Shown: positions 26,387-34,669 of the stretch, in pieces
Layout: every line of letters starts with the position of its first letter
Position numbering within the stretch: the stretch's first letter is position 1
From: Stercoripulliclostridium_A sp963642145
Lineage (GTDB): Bacteria > Bacillota > Clostridia > Christensenellales > DTU072
DNA: 39,968 nt
Direction: 5' to 3'
Assembly (NCBI GenBank): GCA_963642145.1
Contig: CAVIFU010000011.1
Coordinates: forward strand, 1 to 39,968
Position numbers and translations under genes: made by a program
The notes under the pieces: model-generated
Told to the model about the DNA's origin: nothing
Seen by the model: the letters and a program-made list of their open reading frames with translations, nothing else
Database searches by the model: none

Positions 26387-27615
26387 GCATCAAGAGTATA
26401 ATAGGTGTGGACGTACGCGGCAAACGCGTACTGTTCCGCCCGGACATCAATTCTCCCATCGATAAGGACGGCGTTATCGTCAACGAGAACCGCCTCAAAG
26501 CGACTGTACCCACGCTCAAATATTTGGCGGAGAACGGCGCAAAGGTAGCCATCATCGCTCACCAAGGCGATACCCTCGACTACGCCAACCTTATATCTAT
26601 GGAAGAGCATGCCGAAAGGCTTACTCGTCTGTCGGGAGTCAAAGTCGACTATATCGACGACGTTTGCGGCGACGAAGCGATAAAGCGCGTTAAGGCGCTC
26701 AAAGACGGCGAATGTATACTTCTCGGCAACCTCCGCTACTTGACGGAGGAGGTTTCGACGTTCGAAAAGGACGTCAAACTTACCGCTAAGGACATGCAAA
26801 AGACCTATCTTGTGCGCAGACTCGGATCGTTGTTCGACATTTACGTCAACGACGCGTTCAGTGCGGCGCACCGCAACGCACCCAGCATGGTAGCGTTCGA
26901 GGAGCTCATGCCCTCATATGCGGGACCGCTGTTTTTCAAGGAATACGAAGCGCTGTACAACGTCATGAATAACGCCGCCAAACCCGTGGTATTCGTGTTG
27001 GGCGGAGCCAAAATATCCGATGCGTTCGGCATGATGGACAAAGTGCTCAAAGACGGCATCGCGGACAAAATTCTCGCATGCGGAGTTACGGGCGTCGTAA
27101 TGAGGCTTGCCGAGGGCAAAAAGATAGGCGCCAAGTACGAAAAGTGGCTTGCCGACAAAGACTTGCTGGCTTTTGTCGAACCTGCCAAAGCTTTACTCCG
27201 CGATTACGGCGATAAGTTTGTGCTTCCCGTTGACTTTGCTTACGCGGTAGACGGCGAACGCAAAGAGGTAGACTTGGAGGCTCTTCCCATAGACGACGCC
27301 ATGTTCCTCGACATAGGGCACAAGACCGTGGCGGCATTGGAGTCCGAGATTGCAAGTGCCGGGACGATATTCGTCAACGGACCTGCCGGCGTATACGAAG
27401 ATCCGTTGTTCGAGTACGGTACGGGCGCGGTATGGTCGGCTATAGCCGCGGCAAAAGGATACAGCGTCATAGGCGGCGGCGATACCGTCAGCGCGGGCGC
27501 GAAGTTTATAGATCTCGGCGACATAAACTACGTTTGCACGGCCGGGGGAGCTATGGTCAGGTTCCTGAGCGGCAAGAAGTTACCGCTCATAACCGCAATG
27601 CTAAATTCCAAATAA
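26374..27615 (+). CDS. pgk: Phosphoglycerate kinase, archaeal-type
   Basis: Transfers phosphate from 1,3-bisphosphoglycerate to ADP. The 413-residue protein has the archaeal signatures RPDINSPID near residue 22 (bacteria: RVDFNVP), AHQGDTLDYANLISMEEHAERL near 62, LLGNLRYLTEE near 113, YVNDAFSAAHRNAPSM near 151, LGGAKISDAF near 209, NGPAGVYEDPLFEYGT near 330 and GGGDTVSA near 369. ATG 26374 lies within the end of the GAPDH gene, so translation is probably coupled; a GTG at 26407 would cut off the first strand. Together the two enzymes form the ATP-yielding step of glycolysis. Confidence 0.94.
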   Translation: MEEIGIKSIIGVDVRGKRVLFRPDINSPIDKDGVIVNENRLKATVPTLKYLAENGAKVAIIAHQGDTLDYANLISMEEHAERLTRLSGVKVDYIDDVCGDEAIKRVKALKDGECILLGNLRYLTEEVSTFEKDVKLTAKDMQKTYLVRRLGSLFDIYVNDAFSAAHRNAPSMVAFEELMPSYAGPLFFKEYEALYNVMNNAAKPVVFVLGGAKISDAFGMMDKVLKDGIADKILACGVTGVVMRLAEGKKIGAKYEKWLADKDLLAFVEPAKALLRDYGDKFVLPVDFAYAVDGERKEVDLEALPIDDAMFLDIGHKTVAALESEIASAGTIFVNGPAGVYEDPLFEYGTGAVWSAIAAAKGYSVIGGGDTVSAGAKFIDLGDINYVCTAGGAMVRFLSGKKLPLITAMLNSK

Positions 27616-27619
27616 GGAA

Positions 27620-27641
27620 AAGCACTCCGCGAGGGGTGCTT
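27620..27641 (+). promoter_or_regulatory. GCGA-tetraloop hairpin covering the ribosome binding site
   Basis: Nine base pairs (27620-27628 with 27633-27641, one G-U) closed by the GNRA-type loop GCGA. The only plausible SD for the next gene, GAGGGG (27631-27636), lies in the loop and right arm. It may also attenuate transcription after pgk, but the following TGATTTTGAT is a poor T-tract. Confidence 0.5.
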
Positions 27642-27650
27642 GATTTTGAT

Positions 27651-28757
27651 ATGTACGACGTAATAATTATCGGCGGCGGAGCCGGCGGCATGGTGGCGGC
27701 AATCAAATGCGCCGAGCGCGGCAAAAAAGTTTTGTTGCTGGAAAAGAACGATAAGCTCGGCAAAAAACTGCTTGCCACGGGCAACGGTCATTGCAATATG
27801 GGTAACGTCTTACCCGTTTGCGGTAAGTACAACACGGACTTTGTCGAGTCCGTGCTTTCCGTATACGATATACGCGCACAGCGCGAATGGTTTGCCTCTC
27901 TCGGACTACTGACAAAGGTTGACGAAAACAGAGTCTATCCGTACAGTATGCAAGCGGCAACCGTAAGCAACATTTTGCGCGAAGCGTTAGACAAGTACGG
28001 CGTCGAAATACGCCTTTCGGAGCGCGTTACGCGCATAGAACGCGGATTTGTAGTCAACGGCAAATATCGCGCGCCAAAGGTAATATTGGCAACCGGAGGC
28101 ATTGCCGTCACCGGTGAAGACGGCAATGCGCTTGTTGCGCATTTCGGGCATGTATCGGAACCCGAATATCCTGCGTTGGTACCCCTAATTACGGATAGCG
28201 AGCCGATTAAAGGTTTGCGCGGAGTCCGTGCAGAAGTCGGTATGGAACTAAATGTTCTCGCTACCGGAGTTGCCGCGCGCGACGTAGGAGAAGTCATATT
28301 CAAGGATAACGGCATATCCGGCACGGCGGTATTTGCGTTGTCATCCGTTCTTGCGCGCGCAGGCGGAGGCAAAGCCTACGTCGTCATCGATTTTATGCCG
28401 GAGTACACCGAAGCGGAAGTCGCCGACATCGTAAAGAGATACGGCGGTATCGGAGGATTGTTCCACAAAGAGATATCCAAAAACATCATGCGCCATGCAG
28501 ACGGATCCGATTACGGAGCCGTCGCGCACGCGATCAAAAATTATCGTATAGACGCCGTCAAACTCGGTTCCTACGAGTTGGCGCAGGTATCCGTAGGCGG
28601 TTTGCGCACGTCGGATTTCGATCCGCAAACGTTGGAATCCAAGCTTGTTCGCGGTTTGTACGCAATAGGCGAGGCTTTGGACGTGGACGGCGAATGCGGC
28701 GGATTCAATCTCATGTGGGCGTTCGGCTCGGCAATGGCGGTGGGCGACAATGTATAA
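27651..28757 (+). CDS. HI0933/BaiN-family NAD(P)/FAD-dependent oxidoreductase
   Basis: A 368-residue flavoprotein of the HI0933/YhiN/BaiN family. FAD binding is shown by VIIIGGGAGGMVAAI (residues 4-18), LLLEKNDKLGKKLLATGNGHCN (about 28-49) and the C-terminal GLYAIGEALDVDGECGGFNLMWAFGSA. It is slightly shorter than the usual 400. BaiN acts on bile-acid intermediates in some gut clostridia, but most members have unknown substrates, so no reaction is assigned. The start ATG 27651 directly precedes the FAD motif. A longer in-frame reading extends back into pgk and is rejected. It overlaps the next gene by 8 bases. Confidence 0.9.
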   Translation: MYDVIIIGGGAGGMVAAIKCAERGKKVLLLEKNDKLGKKLLATGNGHCNMGNVLPVCGKYNTDFVESVLSVYDIRAQREWFASLGLLTKVDENRVYPYSMQAATVSNILREALDKYGVEIRLSERVTRIERGFVVNGKYRAPKVILATGGIAVTGEDGNALVAHFGHVSEPEYPALVPLITDSEPIKGLRGVRAEVGMELNVLATGVAARDVGEVIFKDNGISGTAVFALSSVLARAGGGKAYVVIDFMPEYTEAEVADIVKRYGGIGGLFHKEISKNIMRHADGSDYGAVAHAIKNYRIDAVKLGSYELAQVSVGGLRTSDFDPQTLESKLVRGLYAIGEALDVDGECGGFNLMWAFGSAMAVGDNV

Positions 28758-30300
28758 GGTTCCGGACTTAAAACTCAGAATAGGGTACACCGACGAGGAC
28801 GTCAAAAAGGCGGTTGCCAAAAAACTCAATACGTACGTCCAAAACGTTACCGGCGTCAAACTGCTTAAACGCAGCATAGACGCACGTAACAAAAACGATA
28901 TTCTCTATGTGCTTTCCGTCGCGGCGGAGCTGAAATCCGCCAAGGGCGTCAAAGCGGCAGACTACGTCGCGCCGCCGGAATCGGTATCGGAACTCGGACT
29001 TCCGTCCGTTACGGGGGACAAGCGAGTTGTAGTGGTGGGCAGCGGACCTGCGGGACTTTTTGCCGCGTTGACTCTTGCCACATGCGGCGTACACGTTACT
29101 CTTTTGGAGCGCGGCGGCAGCGTTGACGAACGCGTCAAAAAGGTAGAACAGTTACGCAAAAGCGGAGTTTTGGATACCGAAACAAACGTTCAATTCGGTG
29201 AAGGCGGTGCCGGTACATTTTCGGACGGCAAGCTCAATTCCGGCATATCGGACGAGTATTTCGGTGTGATATTCGGAGAATTTATTTCTGCGGGCGCACC
29301 GGAGGATATCGCTACGGAAGCCTCTCCGCACGTGGGTACGGACGTTTTGCGCGGAGTCGTCAAAAATTTCAAAAACAAGCTTATTTCTCTCGGCGTTGAT
29401 TTTCGCACGCACGCCAAGCTTACGGATATTATCGTCGAAAACGGCAAATTTACGGGCGCGGTCGTCAACGGAAGCGAGCGTATTTTTGCCGACGGCATGG
29501 TCGTAGCCATAGGTCACAGCGCGGAGGACACCTTCCGCATGCTCGAAGATAGGGGTATACGCATGAGTCCCAAGCCGTTTTCCATCGGAGTCAGGGTAGA
29601 GCACAGGCAGGATTTGATTGACGAAGCGCGCCACGGCGCCTTCAAATCGCAATTGCCCCCGGCGGACTACAAATTGAGCGCGCAATTGCCCTCCGGCAGA
29701 GGCGTATACAGTTTTTGCATGTGCCCGGGCGGAGAAGTCGTTTGCTCGTCGGACGAAGAGGGCACTGTCGTCACCAACGGCATGAGTTACCGCAGCAGAA
29801 GCGGCGAGTACGCCGATTCCGCGTTGCTGGTTTCCGTCACGCCGGCGGATTATCCCGCGGGAGTTTTCGGTGGATTCGAGTTTAGGAGGATATACGAACG
29901 CAAGGCATTCGTTGCCGGCGGAGGCGGATACAAGGCGCCCGTTCAGCGCGTCACGGATTTTCTCGATGACGTCGTCGGCGAAGACATACCGTACGCGACA
30001 TATCTTCCCGGCGTGAACTCCGCGGATCTAAAGACGTGTTTACCTCCGTATGTGGCGGAAGGCATCAAGCAAGGTCTTGCGATATTCGGTCGCAAGATAA
30101 AGGGTTTTGACAAAGAAGGCGTGCTTATCGGCGTCGAGACGCGTTCGTCTTGTCCCGTTCGCATAGAGCGCGATGACAATTTCGAGTCGTCGATCAAGGG
30201 AGTGTATCCTTGCGGCGAGGGCTCGGGATACGCGGGCGGGATAACGTCGTCCGCCGTTGACGGCTTAAAAACAGCCATAAAAATACTCAAAAACGTATAA
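28750..30300 (+). CDS. COG2509-type FAD-dependent dehydrogenase
   Basis: A 516-residue flavoprotein of the COG2509 group. An N-terminal domain of about 90 residues (LKLRIGYTDEDVKKAVAKKL ... GVKLLKRSIDARNKNDILYVL) is typical and precedes the FAD site VVVVGSGPAGLFAALTLA (about 95-112) and LLERGGSVDERV. Further family blocks: NVQFGEGGAGTFSDGKLNS, FSIGVRVEH, FCMCPGGEVV and PCGEGSGYAGGITSSAVDG at the C-terminus. Reaction unknown. The start overlaps the preceding flavoprotein stop, so the two oxidoreductases are coupled and likely work in one process. Confidence 0.9.
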   Translation: MYKVPDLKLRIGYTDEDVKKAVAKKLNTYVQNVTGVKLLKRSIDARNKNDILYVLSVAAELKSAKGVKAADYVAPPESVSELGLPSVTGDKRVVVVGSGPAGLFAALTLATCGVHVTLLERGGSVDERVKKVEQLRKSGVLDTETNVQFGEGGAGTFSDGKLNSGISDEYFGVIFGEFISAGAPEDIATEASPHVGTDVLRGVVKNFKNKLISLGVDFRTHAKLTDIIVENGKFTGAVVNGSERIFADGMVVAIGHSAEDTFRMLEDRGIRMSPKPFSIGVRVEHRQDLIDEARHGAFKSQLPPADYKLSAQLPSGRGVYSFCMCPGGEVVCSSDEEGTVVTNGMSYRSRSGEYADSALLVSVTPADYPAGVFGGFEFRRIYERKAFVAGGGGYKAPVQRVTDFLDDVVGEDIPYATYLPGVNSADLKTCLPPYVAEGIKQGLAIFGRKIKGFDKEGVLIGVETRSSCPVRIERDDNFESSIKGVYPCGEGSGYAGGITSSAVDGLKTAIKILKNV

Positions 30301-30321
30301 ATTCGCGCTCTAATAAACTTA

Positions 30322-30348
30322 AACCGTTAAAATCGGTTGTATTTTTTT
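30322..30348 (+). terminator. Weak intrinsic terminator after the flavoprotein genes
   Basis: AACCG (30322-30326) pairs with CGGTT (30334-30338), followed by a T-tract at 30342-30348. The short stem makes it weak, and it overlaps the next promoter. Confidence 0.5.
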
Positions 30349-30364
30349 AGTTTTATGGTATAAT
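30337..30364 (+). promoter_or_regulatory. Promoter for the 30406 phosphotransferase
   Basis: TTGTAT (30337-30342), 16-base spacer, TATAAT (30359-30364). The -35 sits in the right arm and tail of the preceding terminator. Confidence 0.6.
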
Positions 30365-30405
30365 ATAGAAAAATCCTATATTCTCCACGGAGACAAACGG
30401 GCAAT

Positions 30406-31392
30406 ATGGATAGTTTCACCAAAAAGAAAATAAGTCTTTACGACGCGAAAAATATATTTGAAGCAAGCGGCATCGGAGCCGTGGATTTCATCAAGGAATA
30501 CGACTCCGGCGAATTCAACACGTGTTTCCAAGTTCGCGGCAACGGGCGCAAGTATTGCGTCAAGTTCGGCACGGAAGAGAACCGCAAAGTGCTTTCGTAC
30601 GAGCGCGACATGATGCGCACCGAGCTCAAATTCTACGAGCATTTGCAGGGCACGGAAATCAAACGTCCCGAAATTTATTTTGTAGATACGTCGGGGCAAA
30701 AGATAGACGTGGATTATTTTATAATGGAAGGGTACGACGTTCCGCTCAGGGGTTACACGTTCCCAACCATCAAAGATAAAAGGCGCGTGATGTACCAACT
30801 CGGGCAAGATCTTGCGCGCTTGCACTCGATTAAGGGCGAAGGGTACGGGTACGAGCAATTCGGTTTGGAAACAGGTTGGGCGGAAGCGTACAAAAAGATG
30901 GTTGACAAGATTGTTGCCGACGCCACCGTTCTCGACGTCAAACTCGATACCTATCGCATCTACAAAATAATAGAGCGCGCAGAGCCCGTTATGTCGGAAG
31001 TAGAGAGCAGACTCGTCCACTTCGACGTATGGGCAGGCAACGTGTTCGTCAACCGCAAAAACCTCACGTATCAGGGTCTTATCGATTGGGAACGCGCCAT
31101 GTGGGGAGATATAGCCGGCGACTTCATTTCGCTCAATCCCATTCTCGGTATAGAGCGCAACAAATATTTTATCAAAGGTTACAGGAGTATCGCGCCGCTC
31201 GAATTCGACGATAAATTCAGAGTAAGGATGAACCTTGCGCGGATGTACCTTGGGCTGGTGATGATTACGGAGGCGGAAGTCCGTTGGGAAAAGAACTCCA
31301 TGCAGTACAGAGCGCGTCGCGCCCAAGGCAAGAAGTTACTCAAAAAGGCGTTCAAGGCATTGGAAGGCGCCATGCCGGAAGAGAACGCGTAA
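30406..31392 (+). CDS. Choline/aminoglycoside-kinase-like phosphotransferase
   Basis: A 328-residue member of the APH/choline kinase fold. N-lobe: EFNTCFQVRGNGRKYCVKFG with the ATP-binding Lys near 58. Hinge: YFIMEGYDVPLRG near 105-117. Catalytic loop: VHFDVWAGNVFV (Asp near 207, Asn near 212), then LIDWERAMWGD (metal Asp near 225). The C-terminus is basic. Substrate unknown; the APH fold also covers choline, ethanolamine, homoserine and sugar kinases. It is longer than and clearly different from the APH-like gene at 16239. It is monocistronic, with a promoter overlapping the upstream terminator and its own strong terminator. Confidence 0.87.
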   Translation: MDSFTKKKISLYDAKNIFEASGIGAVDFIKEYDSGEFNTCFQVRGNGRKYCVKFGTEENRKVLSYERDMMRTELKFYEHLQGTEIKRPEIYFVDTSGQKIDVDYFIMEGYDVPLRGYTFPTIKDKRRVMYQLGQDLARLHSIKGEGYGYEQFGLETGWAEAYKKMVDKIVADATVLDVKLDTYRIYKIIERAEPVMSEVESRLVHFDVWAGNVFVNRKNLTYQGLIDWERAMWGDIAGDFISLNPILGIERNKYFIKGYRSIAPLEFDDKFRVRMNLARMYLGLVMITEAEVRWEKNSMQYRARRAQGKKLLKKAFKALEGAMPEENA

Positions 31393-31414
31393 AGCGATTT
31401 AATTTATATGTTTT

Positions 31415-31450
31415 ATTCGGCTTCGACAAAATGCGATGCCGAATTTTTTT
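31415..31450 (+). terminator. Intrinsic terminator after the phosphotransferase gene
   Basis: ATTCGGC (31415-31421) pairs with GCCGAAT (31438-31444), followed by seven T residues (31444-31450). The loop is 16 bases. Confidence 0.8.
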
Positions 31451-31552
31451 GTGTCCGGTATTGATTTTTGCACGATTTCGGCAATAATTCTCGATATGCG
31501 GGATTAACTCGTCGCACTTACGGCAAATAAATGGTAAATAGTAAATTGCATA

Positions 31553-31581
31553 TTGACAGTGGCATATAATTAATTTATAAT
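31553..31581 (+). promoter_or_regulatory. Perfect consensus promoter for the membrane-protein pair
   Basis: TTGACA (31553-31558), exactly 17 bases, TATAAT (31576-31581). Both hexamers are perfect, the only such case I found in the window. A small hairpin GTGCGC-gtgtat-GCGCAC (31593-31610) follows in the leader before the RBS AGAAGGAGA. Confidence 0.88.
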
Positions 31582-31637
31582 CTAAGGGTAACGTGCGCGT
31601 GTATGCGCACTTAAACTTGCAAGAAGGAGATTGCGAA

Positions 31638-33164
31638 ATGGGTAAAGTCAAAAGAAAAATAACCGTTTTGCGCATACTTCAGTATGCGTTTTACGCAGTC
31701 GGCTTCCCGCTATTCGTGCACGCGGTAGTGCTTGCGTCCAAGACCGTCAAGGAGAATTCGTTCACCACGTTCGGTTATTATGCAACCGTTATTGCGCTCG
31801 CAATGTGGGCAGTCGTCATTATCGCGCAATTGTTAATGCGCCTTATATGCCGCAAAAATCGTATGACGAGGGCGGTAATATGCGCGTTGATAACGGCAAT
31901 CATAGCCATTGCGCCCATCGCTTACAGTGATTTCTATCTCAAAGGTAAATTTGAGGCGGAAAAGACTGCCGCGGAAGAAGAAGGTGTTACCGGAATCGAG
32001 CATTACGAACACCAAATCACCAATTATTCGGAATACGCCGAGGCATTTGAGGACGAAGTACAGTCGTTCATGACGGTATTCAACCTTACTCAGTTCCACG
32101 GCAAAGACTACAACGCCGGCGGAAAGAATACCGACGGATCCGAAGTCACTTACAGCAAAGAGGATGAAGCGTATTACAGCCCCAACGGCATGTATTCCGA
32201 CGGTTACCTTTTCAGCTACAAGCAAGCCGTTAAGGTTCTCAAAGATTATTACGGCAACAAACTTGCCTACGAAGCGGAAGACAAAGATATAGACGCCGAA
32301 CTTGCAAAAGTCATTGCCAAGTTGGAGTCCGATTCTTCTTCCGATTGGAATAAGTACCAAAAGGGCGCGGACGAAAGCACTTTTGCCAAGGAAGGTTTCG
32401 AGTATATTTCGTCTTCCGACGAGTACGCGCTTGCATACGGTGACGAAGGCACCGCAAAGAAATACTATGTTACTCCCGAGCGTTTGGATCAAATTCTTTC
32501 CGTTATCGGCAAGAACCTCGGATCGGTTGAATCCCTTGACTCTTTGCTCGGCATAGTGGAGAACTTCTTGCCGGATGGCTTGGACGTCAAATCTCTCCTC
32601 AATGAAAATCTTGACGCGGCAACCATTCTCGAACTCGTTAACGGACTCGAAATAAACGGTCAAACGGTAGGCGAGATGCTCAACAAGAAATTCTTCGGCG
32701 GCACCGGACCTCTTACGGAAGACGCGTTGTTCGGTTTGCTTGCAAACTATTCGAGCTACCAATCCCCCACCACGTATCCCGTATTCTACTTTATAGAGGA
32801 TGACGCGTTGCGCGCTTATGCGTACGCCAAGTACTACGCCACCGTACACGGCGGCAAGATAGGTTCCGTCCTCGTAGGCGCCGTGGATCCCAAGACCAAG
32901 GAGGAAACCGTAGGTTGCATAGGGCTTAGCGGAGAATCTCACGTCAACCCGTACACCGGAGAAGAAATGCTTCTCATGTTCAAGAAGTGGGAGTTGCAAG
33001 AAAAGCTTGTCAAAGATTATTATCCCATCTTTGCCGTTCGCGAATGCGCTCTTAAACTCGGCGCGGTAATGGTATTTGCGCTCCTTGCGTCGTACTTCTT
33101 CGCACAAAAAGCGGACGAGCAATTTGCTAAACTCACCCTTAAAAGAGAGGGAGGTAACGACTAA
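31638..33164 (+). CDS. Unknown multi-pass membrane protein, first of a paralogous pair
   Basis: I do not recognise the family. The 508-residue protein has three N-terminal membrane helices (about 12-35, 46-70 and 78-98), an acidic extracytoplasmic domain of about 370 residues rich in Tyr, Glu and Asp, and one C-terminal helix (about 475-495) with a short charged tail. The start ATG 31638 behind AGAAGGAGA is preferred to a GTG at 31593 that lies in the leader hairpin. The N-terminal block (YxxGFPLFVxxxxxASKTV, then FGYY) recurs in the next gene. The strong promoter suggests high expression. It ends in TAATG, sharing bases with the next start. Confidence 0.8.
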   Translation: MGKVKRKITVLRILQYAFYAVGFPLFVHAVVLASKTVKENSFTTFGYYATVIALAMWAVVIIAQLLMRLICRKNRMTRAVICALITAIIAIAPIAYSDFYLKGKFEAEKTAAEEEGVTGIEHYEHQITNYSEYAEAFEDEVQSFMTVFNLTQFHGKDYNAGGKNTDGSEVTYSKEDEAYYSPNGMYSDGYLFSYKQAVKVLKDYYGNKLAYEAEDKDIDAELAKVIAKLESDSSSDWNKYQKGADESTFAKEGFEYISSSDEYALAYGDEGTAKKYYVTPERLDQILSVIGKNLGSVESLDSLLGIVENFLPDGLDVKSLLNENLDAATILELVNGLEINGQTVGEMLNKKFFGGTGPLTEDALFGLLANYSSYQSPTTYPVFYFIEDDALRAYAYAKYYATVHGGKIGSVLVGAVDPKTKEETVGCIGLSGESHVNPYTGEEMLLMFKKWELQEKLVKDYYPIFAVRECALKLGAVMVFALLASYFFAQKADEQFAKLTLKREGGND

Positions 33165-34510
33165 TGAAACAAAAACCGCTTAACATAGTTCTCAAAGTAA
33201 TACTTTATCTTATAGGATTCCCGGCTCTCGTAGGGCTTGTCGCCTGGAAGAGCGTAGATGTTTGGAAGAACGGTTCTACTTACGGCTTCTGGCCCTTTGT
33301 CGGACTCATCCTCGCGGGCGTATTCCTTATATTATTCACGATAGTATTCATCATTGTGGAAGTCTCTGCCAAAAAGCACGCCGGCAACCGCAAAAAGGTT
33401 ATGAGCGGAATAGCTACTCTCGTGGTATTCTCGTTTGTACTTACGGGCGGACTCTGGCTCATAATAGACATACCGCAAGTGCTTCCCGCTATTTTGGATG
33501 ACGCGACTTCCGGCACGGTACAGTTTGACGACCTTCGCGAAGACTACGTCGTACACTCCGAAACGCACGGTGACCTTCTTACGAAATTCATCGAGTGGAA
33601 TATCGAAAACGGCAACTTAGACCCCGACCAATCCGATTATTGGTACGAGCAGGGCTACAATGCGCCGGAAGTAAAAGAGCTTATCGCTCAGAATTTCCAA
33701 TCCATAGATAAGAACGGTTACACCACCTTCAAAGGACCGTGGCTCAACCTTGCCGACGGCGGACGCATGACGATTCCCGTCCTCGTGCACCTTATCCTCA
33801 ACGAAAGGGAGTATGACGATACCATAATGTTCCATCTCGAAGGCGACCGTATCCCCAACCCCGTCATGACGGACAAAAAGCCCGATCAATATCAAAAAAC
33901 AACGCCTCGTGCGGAAGAAGATGTCGAAGTCAATTTGCACTGGTCCATCCTCGATATGGCAGGCGGCACTATGGACGTCGATCTTACTTCGTCCATCAAG
34001 GGTACCGCGGCGGAAGGCTATCTCAGCGCGGCAATGATGTTATCGAGCGCCATTTCCGACATTTTGACGGCGATTGACAAGAGTATTGCAGATCCCGCGG
34101 TTGCCGATTCCGAGATCTTCATTTGCTTGGACTTCCGTGACGGGCAATACAAAGTCGCGCTTACCTCTGCCGTAGAGCAAAGAGGTATGTGGGATTACAA
34201 GAAGTCCGCATGGCTCAACAGTAACAACCTCTTATTCGCGGTTATATCCATATTCCCCGCGCGTCAAATGCTTTACGTATGGGGCGGAATCGTAATATTC
34301 GCGTCCGTAGCCATAGGAGCTCTCGATCTCAAAGAGTTTGGCGGCAAAAAGAAGGAAGATGATTATGTAGACGAGACAGTCGAGGAAGAACGTCCTCCGC
34401 GCCACGTCCCCACTCCCGAAGAGTTGGCTGCCGAGCGCAAGATGATGGCGAACATGACTCCCTACGATCGCGCTTACTACATTGCCAGCAAGAGGCGCAA
34501 TCAAATGTAA
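33164..34510 (+). CDS. Unknown multi-pass membrane protein, second of a paralogous pair
   Basis: A 448-residue protein with the same plan as its upstream neighbour: three N-terminal helices (about 8-30, 42-65 and 82-104), an extracytoplasmic domain of about 260 residues, a C-terminal helix (about 378-398) and here a longer charged cytosolic tail ending in a short helical segment (TPEELAAERKMMANMTPYDRAYYIASKRRNQM region). The N-terminus YLIGFPALVGLVAWKSVDVW aligns with YAVGFPLFVHAVVLASKTV of the neighbour. Stop and start overlap by one base (TAATG), indicating coupled translation and a probable complex. No catalytic motif is seen. Confidence 0.8.
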   Translation: MKQKPLNIVLKVILYLIGFPALVGLVAWKSVDVWKNGSTYGFWPFVGLILAGVFLILFTIVFIIVEVSAKKHAGNRKKVMSGIATLVVFSFVLTGGLWLIIDIPQVLPAILDDATSGTVQFDDLREDYVVHSETHGDLLTKFIEWNIENGNLDPDQSDYWYEQGYNAPEVKELIAQNFQSIDKNGYTTFKGPWLNLADGGRMTIPVLVHLILNEREYDDTIMFHLEGDRIPNPVMTDKKPDQYQKTTPRAEEDVEVNLHWSILDMAGGTMDVDLTSSIKGTAAEGYLSAAMMLSSAISDILTAIDKSIADPAVADSEIFICLDFRDGQYKVALTSAVEQRGMWDYKKSAWLNSNNLLFAVISIFPARQMLYVWGGIVIFASVAIGALDLKEFGGKKKEDDYVDETVEEERPPRHVPTPEELAAERKMMANMTPYDRAYYIASKRRNQM

Positions 34511-34528
34511 GTAACAGATAGTATTCAT

Positions 34529-34564
34529 ACTGCCGATAGACTTAGGTTTATCGGCAGTTTTTTT
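34529..34564 (+). terminator. Strong terminator after the membrane-protein pair
   Basis: ACTGCCGATA (34529-34538) pairs perfectly with TATCGGCAGT (34549-34558), followed by a T-tract to 34564. Confidence 0.9.
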
Positions 34565-34612
34565 ACGGAGCCCACCCGCCCGCCCTTATGCGGTTTCTAT
34601 TATAAAATACTA

Positions 34613-34641
34613 TTGACATAATTCGCATTTAATAGTAAAAT
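34613..34641 (+). promoter_or_regulatory. Promoter for the LURP-one-like gene
   Basis: TTGACA (34613-34618), 17-base spacer, TAAAAT (34636-34641), 28 bases before the start codon. Confidence 0.75.
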
Positions 34642-34669
34642 AACCATATTAGTAAAAAGAGGTGCGGAT

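Noticed and set aside
31833..33122. 429-codon open frame on the minus strand opposite the first membrane protein
   Set aside because: No RBS or promoter and low-complexity composition; the plus-strand gene has a perfect promoter and coupled partner.
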